Assembly (NCBI RefSeq): GCF_032854445.1
Contig: NC_088305.1
Location: forward strand, 5,399,606 to 5,463,605
Length of the DNA stretch: 64,000 nt
Reading direction: 5' to 3'
Source: Liolophura sinensis
Lineage: Eukaryota; Mollusca; Polyplacophora; Chitonida; Chitonidae
In this document: positions 1 through 13,495 of the stretch, piece after piece
Layout of the letters: every line of letters starts with the position of its first letter
How positions within the stretch are numbered: position 1 is the first letter of the stretch
Notes under the pieces: model-generated
What the model was told of the DNA's origin: nothing
The model's database searches: none
Seen by the model: only the letters and a program-made list of their open reading frames with translations
Program-made: the position numbers and the translations under genes

Positions 1-1129
1 AGACCAGTTTAATGACAACAGTGTCATAGTGGGCAAATGGTTGCATGTAACCGGTGAAAATCAGAATCTTGTCAGCTCATCAGGGGGGTTAATTCTAACT
101 GTTCGTGCGGACGTTTTAGTTGAAGCAACTTATAATACCTCTAGAACAATGGCTTGAGCAGAACAAGGTGAGAAAATGCAGCCATATTGACAGCAATGTA
201 TAAGACGTCACTGGTCTACAAAAGGTTAGCGCAAGGAATGTGTGAACCCGCTTAGTAGCACTGTTTACAAGGTCACTCATGTCATGGGTGTTTATTCGTG
301 TCACATCTCTCCTCAGACAAGACCTGTCTTCGTTTCATGTCTCGTCGGGCATGTGGAAGTTGAAGACTACAGACTACAGGAATCTCACCCAGCTAAACAC
401 AATTCTGCTGACACTCTGACAGTCTTCGCGTTTATAAAATTCCGAACTATAAAGGAATGAGTCTGATTAAAATCTTTCGAATTTCTCCATATCCGTTAAT
501 CCTATCGGCTTCATACTTTCAGGATCTATTGCTCAGTAAGCAACACACTGCAGTGTCGAGTTCTAAAAAAAACAGCCTTATTGCGTGTCCAAAATAGGCA
601 ATGGTGACGCCACAAAGTTTTCAATTTTGCATGCATATGATTTCTTTTAGCTGTGTAAAGAATACTTTTTTTCTGTACGAGGTAAAAGCATACCCTTTAC
701 ACCATTTTGCAAATATGAAAAAAGGCTAAGTGACCATTGCAGATATAACACGTTGACAGCCCCTAGACCACGTTTGCCATAGAGTCACTGTGATCGATTC
801 ATCTTGGAATAGCTTTGATGATGAACATAGCTACCCGCCATTGTCCAGACACTGAGGGATCTTGTAAATGTTTCCTAGCTTTGACAGTTCAGTTCTGGTC
901 CGTCCACACTTCCAGCTCATCAATCATTCACCAGATGCAGATAGTCCTATGTTGAGGTTATCCGCGAATGAATCTTACGCCTATGAAGCCGTCAATGACC
1001 TCCCATACATCTCACTATGTGCGGCTGGCTGTACCCGGAGACGTTTAATCCTCAACGTCGTCACCAGTAACATGGGGTTTTTGTTATTCTTTAATGGCCA
1101 GTTGCTACACTGACGTTGAAAAATTGTCC

Positions 1130-1665
1130 AAATCAGATTGACATCTCGATTTGTGTTTGATTGGACATTTAATTCTGTTTAATTGTAAATAATTATAATT
1201 GTAATGTATATATTCCTGCATAAAGCAGAATTCGGGTGGTGGACTAAGTAGCTCGAAGTCTGGTACATGTTGGTGGAGTAAGCATCCCCGAAGCCTGTTC
1301 CCTGCTGGTGGCCTAAGCATCCACGAAGCCTGATCTCTGCTGCTGGACTAAGCATCCCCGAAGTCTTCGGTTTCTTTGCGTTAGTGTTATTCAGTGTTAA
1401 ATGTGATGAAAAGACAGCAGTTTCAGTAATTCTGGACTATTGACGTCTAATAAATTGCCATTAACAACACTGCATTTTTTTTACCTGATTCTGCTTCAGC
1501 CATTTTGTTAGAAATGTTAGTAATTTTCTACTGCTTAAACATTTACATGAACAGTTACAACAAAAGCCTAACTGAGATAAATTGACAAGAGGCCGTGTTT
1601 CACCGGTTACGTGTGACCATTTACCAAGTAACAGTTTACTTCAGTTACACTCATGTACCACCCGT
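1130..1665 (+). repeat. Dispersed repeat family R
   Basis: Ordered landmarks shared with other copies are tattcctgcataaa, ggactaagcatccccgaag, gtaattctggactattgacg, taaattgc.attaacaacac, cctaactgagataaattgac and tttcaccggttacgtgtgac. At 1232-1372 the segment with ggactaagcatcc is locally repeated three or four times. No ORF and no obvious terminal repeats. Confidence 0.65.
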
Positions 1666-2204
1666 ATGCTGTCAAGGGCGTTTGTAATCGCAAGACCCAT
1701 TCCCAAAACAACTTAAAACACTTGTTCCTAAACGACTGTGTTAGAAATAATACACAAATAATATAACAGGTAGACAACTCATAGTCGGTGAATAATTACC
1801 TGGGACCGGTTTCATGAAGTGTACTTAGGGTGAAGTAGCCCTTAGCTAAGTGACCTTTATATCTCTACAACATATGTTATCATGGTAGTTGAGGGCATAC
1901 TTAGCTCAGTGCAATTCATGAAACCGGCCTCTCGTGGAATACAAATATAGATACCTCCTGTCGCACTTTGGTTGTAATTAAAGACGTGCCGCCTAGAGAG
2001 TAAAATCAGAGTAGCGACCGCAGTGTGATTTAGGGCTAATATCAATATTTGAAATCAAGTCGGTTACCGATGATTTTGTCATTTCAAAACCAAAGCTAAA
2101 ACTCAGGAAAAATCTCGTGTATGGCATCAATTTACTTCAAGACGCACTCACTAAATAACTTTCTCGAATTACACAAAATTCTATTCCCCACGCTCAGCTG
2201 ACGA

Positions 2205-2375
2205 ACAGGGGTTCAAGAATATTAAAACAGATTCGTTTGAAAACAACGTTCCAACAACCTGCGGATAGTTGGGGTTTCCTCCAGACTTTGTCCGGTTTCT
2301 TCCCACCATAATGCAGGCCGCCGTCAAAGTGAAATATTCTTCAGTACAGCGTAAACACTGACCAAATAAATAAAT
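2205..2375 (+). mobile_element. SINE family M, diverged 3' part
   Basis: Recognised from caacctgcggatagttgggg, cccaccataatgcaggccgcc and gtgaaatattcttcagtac with tail aaataaataaat. Confidence 0.75.
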
Positions 2376-2399
2376 CAAATATTCAAACTGAAACGAAAA

Positions 2400-5150
2400 T
2401 TTTCATGTTTTCATGACAAAGACAACTAGTTAGAGGTTATTCATTTTCAGGCTGAGCTTGGTCATACCTAAGACTTGGCTAGGAATCGACCAAACAATGT
2501 ATTCATTCTGATCACTTTGACTTTTATAACATAATGCTGTCTTGATATCCCAAGAACCGTCACAGTGAGTCGGTTTTGTTCCCAAACTAGATCATTTAAA
2601 GTAGATTACGTGGTAAACGCAGCGAAATGCTAGTGACACATTTTTTTATCATGCAAAGGAAATGCTAGAACATTGATAGCGAAGTTCTACCCAAAGGGAT
2701 TATCTACAAATACAATATAAGGGCTTTGTGATGGTCTCTACGTCGCCATCGAAAACAAGCTTTATCTCAGAAATAGAAGCAGAACGAAACTTGGTAATGT
2801 GCGCTGCTTACAACCGTCAAAACTCGAGGTGCCGGTTCAGTACTGGCCTAGTACGGGAATTTTTACATTTGCACGTTGTCATAGTCCTAGAATTATTGGC
2901 GTTAGGCGGACTTCACAGTTTAACCTTTGATGATAATCACTTGTGTACCCCCTATAGGCGCAAATGTGTATGTTAAACGTCAGGGCGTTCGTCAGTAATT
3001 TAGAAACTGTCGATGGTCTACTCCCAAACACGACAGCTATAAAACTCAGTGTCATCGTCTAAATGAAGAGTTCTTGGCTTGAGTGTTAAAGAATAACCAT
3101 GTGAACATATATATTAAAGGAATAGAGAAAGGAGTACACAGCTGGGAGGGCGTGAATTAGCTAGTCGACCCGCTCCATTGATGTGATCTATATAATATAG
3201 TTGGTTACGAATAAAAGAGCATGTCATCGATTTGCAATGAGGAAGTTGTCAATATTCCTAGCACGAAGTCCATGTGAAATTTGAAATTCGATGTCCCAAA
3301 ACTGTATTCACGATTAATGCAAATAGATCTACATCGGCCGTGTTGTAATTCTTACTGCTCGCGTAATGGGCAGTTTGGACTGAAAGCAGTGCGGCTTATA
3401 TCGGCCTCCTGAGAAGGCATTCGGTTAATGTCATAGATGAACACTGGATGAACGCCAATGCGATGTAATGTTATGAAGTTAGCCCAAGCCAACACCCCAA
3501 CCCCCTCCGTCCCTCATTTCAAGCTGATGGACATAGCTGAGTCGTGAGTCTAGAACAGGAAAGCGTGATTAGTACGATTCGGTTGATGCGTATAACTAAT
3601 ACGTTAACTTTGTGTCTGCCCCTGGCACCGACTTTAACGAAAGGTGGATGGTTTCAGTTTTGACATTAATTCTCCGTACTTGACAAGTAGCCTGCCGAAG
3701 GCTCCTGAATGTGGCATGTACATGTACAAATCTTGCCTTTTAGCGTTTGCTAGACCATGTCTGTTGTGTAATGATTTCAATAAACATCACACATTATGGC
3801 TGAAAAGTAGTTATTCCATCACACGCCTATACTCTGCGGACGGACTGTCCAGAATCTCTGGCGCTCTTCTTCATAACTGTGTCTGATTCTGCTAAACCTG
3901 GGGCTACTGGGTTGTGTGAATTAAATCGCCACGTTTGATACCTGAACAGCTACAGTCAAAGCACGAATGAAATATATGATTTTGACTAACGATAACTAAA
4001 ACTTGTGAACAGTACGTACCGAGAACAGTTAACTTTTATCTGCATCGATTTATTTCAAACGATGTAGGTTTTGTTAGTACATTGGTGATTTGTGTTGAAT
4101 GTTATTTTTACTTTGTGTAACCTGGGACGTTATAGCGTTTGACGATAGGTACATGAATGTCTGTAAATACCACTTAAACGTCAAGCTTTTACTCCTGCTA
4201 TAGTACGGCGGTCATGAGCAAGGGCGGAATGTATGGGATAGACGGAGTGCCCTAAGTACATGACCACCATTCGCCAAGTACCTGACAAACCTGTCGACAT
4301 AAAGCCTATCGCCACTGTGGCGGTGAGAAAATCGCTTTGTATGCACTGTCAAAATTTTAGGGACAGCTCGACCCAATTTTTCAATTTTTTGTTTGACGCT
4401 AACAATAAGGGTCATTGTTCTAAACAAGACGGATTTTTAGGGTTGAAACAGGACACTGACCCTAAATATTTGAAATAAGTGACCCTAATATTTGTAGTTG
4501 GCCATGTCTATACCTTGAATATCAGGGTCTCATTTGACCCTAGTTTTCTGGTAGTTTTGACCCTTTTCTCTTAACAGTGTGTGCTGATTCTTTTTAGTTC
4601 GTTTTGTTGTGTTAAACTTTTGCCTCGAATCATGAACATGACTAGATTCGCTGAGGAACTATAACAGTATTGAAAATGTTCAAAATTGTGTTAACACAGA
4701 AATGATTTAATCAAATTCACACGTTGTCGTGTATTCTCATATAATCCTTCTTCCTTGTAATTCTCTAAACTTCGATGTTAAGATCGTCGCTTTACGTTGC
4801 GCTTCTGTCGAAAGGAGAGAACGCTTGTAAGACGATCTGCGTCAGTGTTCCATCGTGTTGCCACTTTACAATCCTTTCCAGTTCCTTCGGGTTAATTGCC
4901 CTTCTGCTCTCCTTGCGTTTGTTAGTTGCGTTTGGTAACAATTTACGTCTTCGCCTTTACTTCGTGTTACTTCGACTCACACATCGTTCTAGTTCTTTCT
5001 ACGTCTAGTGAATTCGACCACAAGTATTGCTAAATATGGCTTATTCAGAAATGTTATCCTGTAGATTTGTTCCTTAAGCGCCCGTGGCCTAAATTCGTGT
5101 CAAGGTTACCAACTGTTTCTTTGCTGTTCGCTAAAACAAATATCGCCATA
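2400..5150. other. No recognised gene or repeat
   Basis: Mixed, moderately AT-rich DNA with only short frames. Near 4410-4570 the motif gaccct recurs several times, too irregularly to call a tandem repeat. Confidence 0.5.
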
Positions 5151-5158
5151 ATGGGAAT

Positions 5159-5377
5159 GGCTCCTTGGCCGAGGAGGTTAGTACTCCAGCACGGCGCCAT
5201 GCCCCTGGAACCTCCCACCAGTGCGGTCGCTGTGAGTTCAACTCCAGCTCATGCTGGCATCCTCTGCTATCGTAGGCTTTGCTCGGATTCCTTCCATCAT
5301 ACGCCTGACCGCCGTCGTATAAGTGAAATATTCTTGAGTATGGTGTAAAACATCAAGCAAGTCAATAAATAAATAAA
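5159..5377 (+). mobile_element. SINE family M, with head, internal deletion
   Basis: Diverged head ggctccttggccgaggaggt, B-box-like gtgagttcaactcc, then gccgtcgtataagtgaaata and an (aaat)n tail. The middle core (cctgcggatggtcg) is missing. Confidence 0.8.
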
Positions 5378-6311
5378 CCGGGGCTTTATAGCCGTCGCCG
5401 ATCGAAGGTAATTAAAGACTGTAGGTCAATCGCTTTTCTCATTGCACTGAGAATAATGGGATATAAGAAGTGCTGATAGGTCTGGTACCTGAATGTGTTA
5501 GATGTCAGGCATGTTTAGTGTGAGCAACATGGCTTTGCAATGAGGCAGCCTTGCACGCATGTCAACATTGAGACTGGTTTGACGTCAGCTTAGCGCGATG
5601 ATGATAACGTTGTATAAGCGACGCTAATAACCAGAAGAAAACACAAATAAATCAGCTCTCTAGGGCAATTCGTATGTTTGACAACACTGCACATGCTCCA
5701 ATTAACGTGTCAGTCCTGACTGTACACGCAGAGGGGATAAATTACCGTGAATAGCTAATCCTATTCCAAAAGACTGTACGACGAAAGCTGTTAAGCAAAT
5801 GGACGTTTTAATAATAGATGACAATGAGCGTGTTTTGTCAAAAATAACAACATTCTGCTCAACCTGAGAATCGGTTTCTTCTTCAGGCAAGCAAATGTGT
5901 CGCAACAGAAATCTTTTAAATGCATTTTCGTTGCAAATGAAACATGTTGAAGCTTATCTGGAGTTTTTCTTATTTTCGTGTAACGTATATGGAAATTTAG
6001 TATCCAAAACATTTGATCACGTACACATTTATGTCTGTTTTGGGAGACCAGAATATGGATATCTTGGACAAAAATCAATATTGTCGCACTGGCTACGCAG
6101 TGTGCTCATAAACGACGGGGCGTATTCCTTCGATGTACCAATGAAATACTTACCGGAACTGCTGTTTGTGTGGCAAATTGCTTCCATTCATCTCTTAAAA
6201 TTAAAGTTCGTTCAGAATTAGAACATTCATCATTAGAAAGACAAATCAAATCTATACCTGGTAAAACACTCGAAGTCTTAGATTTCTTGGCTGCTCTGGT
6301 CGCACGTTAGA

Positions 6312-6428
6312 AGGTCATGGGTTTCTCCCAGGCTGTGCTCGGTTTCCTACCACAATAATGTTGGCCGCCCTCGTATAAATAAAATATTCTTGAGTGCGGT
6401 GCAAAACTTCAATGAAATAAAGAATTAA
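6312..6428 (+). mobile_element. SINE family M, 3' part
   Basis: Shows aaggtcatgggtttctccca, ataatgttggccgccctcg and aaaatattcttgagtgcggt with a short A-rich tail. Confidence 0.75.
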
Positions 6429-7267
6429 ATATACGTGGCTGACTATGTCAGTACAGAATAGATGGATTTATCATCATGAATCCCACCACGAGGTCCATAG
6501 TTTGGTTGTCACTCCGACAGCTCCAGAAGGCAGACCGTTCTTAGTCATGCTAGGTATACCGATTGCTGACTGAAGAGCAATACCTATAGAGACTGAGAGA
6601 CTTTCAACTGCAGACAAACCAACGTAGCTAAAGGTAGGGTGAACACAAAGTAGACTGGACGTAAAATGAAGTTATCTGTAAATATTGTCTAAAAGATTTT
6701 TGGTTTAATCCTTTTAAGGTGGAAAGGACATTTGGCTATAGTTTTTGTATATGGGACCACATTTGAAGCCCAGCCAGACATCCAAACACTAGTGTCAAAT
6801 CTGAACTGTGAAAATATTTATGAACATATTTATGATTTAAAATTCTGGTATAGCAGAATTAGAGCACCAGTAAATTCGTTAGGCTCGCATCAGTGGACCT
6901 TTCTTGGGATAGAACCGGGCTCATCTTATCAAAATGGGCTAGTCTGTGATCTGAAAGAAACAAAATTTCCATGGATAGAAATCCCAAGTATGGTGCTATT
7001 CCCCAGAGTTCTCATGGACTATCGTGTTCTCTTTAGCTCCGCTGTTATCGTCTCCAGCTAACTAACCTGAGGCAGTCTTCAGATTACACGCTTTACATTT
7101 CGAAAAAATTAGCTTTCCTGTTGATCGGCCAGTAAGGAAGACGAAGCAATTGACAGCTGGGCTTTATAAGTGTAGCACAATTGTAGCTATTTTGTTTTGC
7201 ATGTCTCCATAGCGCTATTAATGGGGAACTCGCTACATTCAGTACAGCCTTTAACAAATCGGTTAAA

Positions 7268-7404
7268 TTAAGGAAACAGGACTGTTTGGCCAGATGTCGG
7301 TATAATGTGACCGGGTGAGGTGTCATGTCTGGTGTCTTCGGCATGATACTTCATTGGCGGCAACACTTTGGCGTCATGGACTCGCCCTGTCACAAGAAGA
7401 CATA
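7268..7404 (+). mobile_element. SINE family V fragment
   Basis: Matches the other family-V copies through gtcggtataatgtgaccggg, gtctggtgtcttcggcatga and tacttcattggcggcaacac. Confidence 0.65.
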
Positions 7405-7734
7405 GTACCGGTATTTGTACATACACCTATTGAAAATCCCCAAGCATACATATATTTAACAAAGCCGTTCACAGCAGTGTACTTTATATATTGTGTACTT
7501 ATGTGTGCTCATAAATCACCTAGGTAGTATTCAAACACTGTAATTTATTAATTTGATTGTAAGTTTTACGCCATACTCATTAATGTTTTCTTTGTACAAT
7601 GTCGATCAGTTTTATGTGTGGCGGAAACAGGATTGACCTACCTTTGATAAGCTATTAACGAACTTTCCTATACATGACGTATCGATATGAACATCTTATT
7701 GATGAAATGCAAATCATCTTTAACCAACGTTCCG

Positions 7735-8040
7735 GGTCAATAATCGCAAGGCCAGTTCCCAAAGCGACGTCTAACACAAACTACCAAAGAACTAAGGAAG
7801 TATATAATGTATGAAAATAGAACGGAATCAAGCAAAGAGAAGCAATCAACAGTTTTCAGTGATGTAGGAAAGACGTAAGGTATGTTCTAGGCAGCTGAGT
7901 GAAATCAGTATTCTAATCGTGTACCATGCTACGATATAAATTGTCGATAATAAAATGCCCTTTGCCCTTGGCCCTTTGATTACAACTGTCCATATATCCA
8001 AACTGGTGATCCAATTCAAACACGATGAATATACCACCAT
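7735..8040 (+). repeat. Dispersed repeat family Q
   Basis: Best uninterrupted copy: aataatcgcaaggccagttc, caaagagaagcaatcaacag, gctgagtgaaatcagtattc and ataaattgtcgataataaa. The 33-bp minisatellite begins immediately after it. Confidence 0.65.
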
Positions 8041-8044
8041 TTAA

Positions 8045-8372
8045 AAAAAGCCTTAAACTTGGGACCGGGATAACAAAACCGTCATAAGCTTCTGACCAGG
8101 ATTAGCACACTGTCTTAAACTCATGACCTTGATCACAAAACCTTGTAAAGTCTGGGGCCTTTATCACAAAACCGTCTTTAGCTCTGGATGACGATCACAA
8201 AACCGTCTATACCTTGGGACCAGTATCCATAAAACCTTGTTTCAAAACTTGCTCAAATTTGGACCCGGGATAACAAAATGGTCTTAAACTTGGAACAGGG
8301 AAAAAACGGTTGTGAACTTGTGGCCGGGATCTGAAAACGATCTTAATTTTGGGACTGAGATCACAAAAGCAT
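8045..8372 (+). repeat. Minisatellite, about 33-bp degenerate units
   Basis: About ten units of the type cttaaacttgggaccgggat followed by aacaaaaccgt. The units are diverged, so the array is old. No open frame is maintained. Confidence 0.85.
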
Positions 8373-8399
8373 TTCAAGTTTAACACGAGCACCTGTTGC

Positions 8400-9900
8400 C
8401 TTTTTTTCTTATGCCAGGTTTAAATTTAAGAGTTGGTTTTTATCTTTGTCATTACAGAATTTTCTTTCTCTTACGAAATCATAAGAAGTGTCTTGTTAAT
8501 ATGCCATATTAACAACTGTGACAACTGTGAAATAAGCGATATATTTGTTCTAGGCTTAAGTGAATATCCTTGATATTGGGGTTAGGTATATACTTGCTCT
8601 AGGCAGCTAGAGTAAATTGACATATTTATTAAGAATTGGCTAAACCTTTGCAGAACATAATTTAAGACGTGCAGCTAACAGTGTACTCTGCATATTATCA
8701 TTGTTTAAATATTTTATTTAACATGACAGCCGATACTAGAATAATCCCCTCAGGACATGGGCACATAAGATTGAACGTAGATATATATATTTTTTGTTTA
8801 CTTTGTTTTACAAGTACAACGTAGCTGCAAATGTAAATCTTATGTCAGGATGACTTTAGTTAATCAAATAAGACTCTTTAAAATTAGCTTTCTGTGTCAC
8901 CTTTTTTCACCTGTTATTTTTTATGAAATGTCAGTCCGACCTGTGTTATACAGTGCACGCAAATGCTCACATACTGCCGATGTGCTGAGATGTGTTCGCA
9001 TACAAGCTCTTAAGCACGGGATGGAGATGAAAAATAACAGTTAAAACTATTTTCCCTTCGTTATCAACATGTAGACAACTGTGGCATTCGTCCACCAACA
9101 TAATTACACTTTTGATGGAGTGTCGTGCACTTTCTTCCTATCAACACAACATCCAGTATAAATACAACAATGGCAATGCCGTGCAAATTGGTGACAAGAG
9201 CCCGGGATTGCATGCCTGTGAGCTGTTCATTGTCCAGACCTGTCGGAATTCTCTTTACTTAAGCTAAGACGTTTTTTTTTTGCTTCTGATTACTCTGAAC
9301 CATGACGTCTAGAAATGTTACAATGGCTAGTGGAAAAGCCACTTTTACTTAATAAAAAGTGATGTTTATTTTGCCGAGAATGCTTGTCCCTATCAAGAAA
9401 TAAATATTCCTGGATAAACCATAAAGTTAATTTAAAACACAATTCGCTGGTGTTGTGGCTCGTGAATATTCATTATGCTCTGAAATGCTTGTTTATAGGA
9501 CAACGAGAATTGATTAGATTTATTGCACCAGAGACCTGTGGTAAGTGGGCATCAAGATGACAAGAACCTCTCACCTACATGTATGCGATTATAGCACGCA
9601 AAGTGTCAAACATTTAAAACAATATCCAATGTCAGATTCCTAAAAGACCAGTTCCGTTAACAAAATTAGCATCATAATCCCTTAGAAATATATATGTATG
9701 TATAAGTATAGAAGTCAACACTTTCCAAAGATGTCGTAAAGACATCGGTGTGTAATTTCCGATACATCAAATCCACGGCTTACTCCACAACATTTTAACC
9801 TTTAAAACATTAAAAGCTCTATAATTGTATCAGAAACAATATTCTGTCATAATACAGAAGAAAAACTGTAAAAATATCGCAGCTATGCTTTAATTCCAAC
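8400..9900. other. No recognised feature
   Basis: Non-coding DNA between two minisatellites. Only short frames, none with a recognisable motif. Confidence 0.5.
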
Positions 9901-9924
9901 TTGCTATTATAATAGTCCAAACCA

Positions 9925-10018
9925 GGTATGGTTGTAATCGGATATGGTCCGAGTCGGGCATAGTTGTAACCGGAAATGATCACAAACGGGTATAGTTGTA
10001 ACCGGATATGATACCGCA
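9925..10018 (+). repeat. Short tandem repeat, about 36-bp units
   Basis: Nearly three units of ggtatggttgtaatcggata with tg.tcc/cacgagtcggg-type spacers. Confidence 0.75.
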
Positions 10019-10795
10019 CGTGTATATAGTCGTGAATGAATCTGACAAATTTCTGTATATTTCATTTATGGATTTTATCAAGATTATAATTTTGCGTGAA
10101 ATACTCTACAAAGGCTCGATTATTGATCAAACATTCAAGTTTATATTTACCACTTTATCCGATTGGTTTTCACGCCGTACTGAAGAATGATTTACCTACA
10201 AGTCGGAGAGTATGGGGAATGTGTTTAAAACGTATGCTTGTTCACATGTAATACTGTTAGCATGGATAGAGAAGCTGTTCGTAAAGTGCTACTTCAGTGA
10301 AAAAACCACTAATGTCAAATCCACTTATAATAGATGTTTACATGTATTTATACGTATATAAATATATGCATGTATAAGCTTTAATGTAACTTAAGTTAGA
10401 GCTCTTTGTTTTATTAAATAGAGCATAAAGAAATGACACCTATAGATTTTGTCTAGACATAACTCGCCTCATATTACAAAAATACCATGAAATCTATAAT
10501 ATTCCTTTACATTAAAGGATTGGCTTTCAGGATATTTTTGGAAATGCTAATTCTCTCCTGTGCGTTTCTTCAGGCAGTTTGAAAAAGACATGAGCGCTGA
10601 AAAAAACTCGATTCATCGAACGACAGCCCGTATATGGTCTACACTATGGCTCAGATGAAGACTTTTGACGCGTTAAAAGGCCTACAATCTATGTCGGTAA
10701 CGAACAGAAGAATTTATTGTAACAGACACTTCCTCGCAGACATTGTTTGTTCAATATTTTGGAGAGAAAGGGCAAGGTATAAAGGGGCACTAGTC

Positions 10796-10960
10796 TATGC
10801 GTCGAAACAGACTTTCGTATACCAGCCATCAACCAAAAAAGACGTCCCAGGACAATAATTGCAAGGCCAGTTCCCAAATGACGTATAACAGAAACCAGCA
10901 AAAAACTAAGAAAGTATATAAAGTACGAAAACAGGACGGAATCATGCATCTTGCAGCAGG
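10796..10960 (+). repeat. Dispersed repeat family Q, 5' part
   Basis: Contains cgaaacagactttcgtatac, aattgcaaggccagttccca and acaggacggaatcatgca. Confidence 0.6.
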
Positions 10961-11382
10961 GATCAGGTCATAACGCACGCTAGTCGAAACGACCGCCACT
11001 AAACACGACATACTTTTGAGGTTTGTTTTGCTGCTGACATTTTCATCGTGTCATTATTACAAGTTGGTAATTGGTTCCACTTGCTGACTTATTGTATGCT
11101 TATGTACACTGTGTGTCAGAATCAATGGTACTGTTGGGGAAGATCATGCACCTTGACATTACCTAACCATTGCCGGATAACATGCGGTATACAAATTACA
11201 GTACTCTCTCTTAGACTTTCAGTAGTTAAAGGGGATACCAATGGCAATGTATACGGCTTTGCATTTTTTAAATGTTGTTTATATATGTTAAATGTGTTAA
11301 CGACACATCATTTTGAGTAAATGAACGTTACTGCATTTTGTTACCTACTTCTGTTTAAACCACCAACAGAAGGTTTGTCATC

Positions 11383-11518
11383 ACCCTGCGGATGGTCGGG
11401 GTCTCACCCGGGCTCTGCCCGCTTTCTTCTCACCCTAATGCTGGCTGCCGTCGTATAAGTGAAATATTCTTGAGTACAGCGTAAAACACCAATAATATAA
11501 ATAAATAAATAAATAAAT
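11383..11518 (+). mobile_element. SINE family M, 3' half
   Basis: Begins ccctgcggatggtcggggtc and ends with tgaaatattcttgagtacag and a clean (aaat)n tail. Confidence 0.85.
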
Positions 11519-11544
11519 TTAGCCATCGTGCTAGGGGGCGTGAA

Positions 11545-12050
11545 GAAAGCTACTATTTGGGAATTTACAATGAACAGTTAGAATGAAACCCTAACTGAGG
11601 TAAATTGACACTAGGCCGTTTTTCACTGGTTACGTGTTACAATTTGTTATGACATTGTCATTGTTACTCTGATTTTACTCTGTATGCTGTAAGTCTTTTA
11701 TTATATCCAACCAGTAGCTACGCTATGATGGTTGGCACATGGCTCTCTATTTCTTCCTCTGCAAATACACACAGAAAAAGTTAAACAGGGCACGCATGTA
11801 TCATACTAATGAATATAGGGTCATATTGACATCGGTTGTTAATATTACTGGAAGAATTCTGATTAGCAGTCACCGAGGAGACAGAGTGAGTTTTCTTGTT
11901 ATGTTATTGGACTAGAAGTCCCCGTGGAATGGTCCCTTTTCCTTGTTTCCATGTTACTGTTTATTAACCGCGATGAAAACACAGCGTTTGGGTAATTCCA
12001 GACCAATGACGGGTAATAAATTGTAATTAACATCACAGCTTATTTTACTT
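11545..12050 (+). repeat. Dispersed repeat family R
   Basis: Contains gaaaccctaactgaggtaaa, tttttcactggttacgtg, ggactagaagtccccgtg and gacgggtaataaattg, in an order implying two partial units. Confidence 0.6.
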
Positions 12051-12059
12051 GTGTCATGG

Positions 12060-13490
12060 TGCAACTGGCAAGGTGTGTTGCTACTGTTGAATTATTGAGA
12101 TGAACAGCTGGTATAAACCTCTATCTAAGACAATAGGTCGGGTTTCACCTGTGAAGTGTAACAATATGTTCACTATATCACAACTGTCTGGTTTTTTTTC
12201 TCCATGCTGGCAGCCTGATGTTGCTATAAACCGACTCCGTTGAAGGAAAAGATCTCTAAAATCGAGATAGGCATCACTGAATAGAACAGTTAAAATTATA
12301 CGTAAATGTACTTTCATTTCCTTTTTTACAATTTTGCGCAAAGAGTTAAAGGCGTTTAAACATCTGAATTCTAAGGTGGGCTTTATGGACCATACTATCA
12401 GAGTTTACTAACTCAGGGCGTCACCGGAAGTTTTAGAACTGTAATCATGAATATTGGAAGAACTCTCTTTACCCATGACCTAAAGATCACTAAAATAATG
12501 TTCCTTAAGATTTCTTCCTTCTGGTGAACATCAGGAGAAAATAGAAGATGTAATGTTCCTAGAATCTAGAAACTTCCTACATACCTTGTGGCTCATATGA
12601 CCAAGTATATTTGATTTGAATGTCTTTTCAACAATCTGAGAAAAAATCTGAAAAAAATGAAAGTAGTTTTATGCATAGTTTTCAGTTGCCTCATATTTTA
12701 GCTCTCTTTTACTTTAATGCGCCTCGCCCACTCAAGGTTAACGAGCGCTATAATTTTCCCCTACTATTTATGTGTCAACTTCAGCCTCAAAATATATATG
12801 CCTTAACTTTCGCGTGGTACAATACCGTATCACCCTGTGCAGCTTGCACTTTTCTTGCACTTTTCAGGTTGATCAGAAAATCAACCTGGCATGACCAGCA
12901 GTTTTCTTCTGAGCTGTGGTTGCTGGAATTGAAGGCATTTTGCTATCTTGGTAACCTCCAATGGGATAGGAAGTAACACTGGCAATAAAGTTTTCAGTTC
13001 TATCAAAAAACAGACAAACTTGTCATATATCTTGACTAAGTGCAAACTAACACTGCAGAAATTAATATGGCAGTATTACCCAGTCAGTGCTCCTTCACTC
13101 TTCAGCTTGGAGGCAGATCATGGACCCATTTGTCTGAAGTAACCTTAAAGCTGTAACGTCGACTACATTGGAGTTGCTGGCCTCCCTTTACATCTTCATT
13201 CGTAAACCCGTCTATCGCCCAGACCTACGTAGTAAACACAATCCCCATTAAATTAGTAATCGTCTCCTTCCGTGCAACACCCTTTAAATAAAATATAAAC
13301 GCTTAACTGCTCTTGTGTAAGGCATGACAACAACTGATTTGTGCGTCATTTTGTCTGGCAATGTCCTCTGGGAGGCATATTTCCAGTAAATTTGGAGACA
13401 ATCTTATGCCCTATTTTGTAATAAATCTGTTGTTACCTAGAAAATCCCCTGGGCCATACTGAAAGATGAATTGTCCAGAACGGTTGGTCT
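12060..13490. other. No recognised feature
   Basis: A 118-codon frame at 12620-12976 has no family resemblance and no supported splice sites. Confidence 0.45.
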
Positions 13491-13495
13491 AAGTG

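Noticed and set aside
5895-6221. 108-aa ORF, with a 95-aa ORF on the opposite strand
   Set aside because: No family resemblance, promoter or splice context that I can support.
6732-7061. 109-aa ORF starting MAIVFVYGTTFEAQ
   Set aside because: Looks protein-like over a short stretch but has no motif I recognise and no splice evidence; left out as unsupported.
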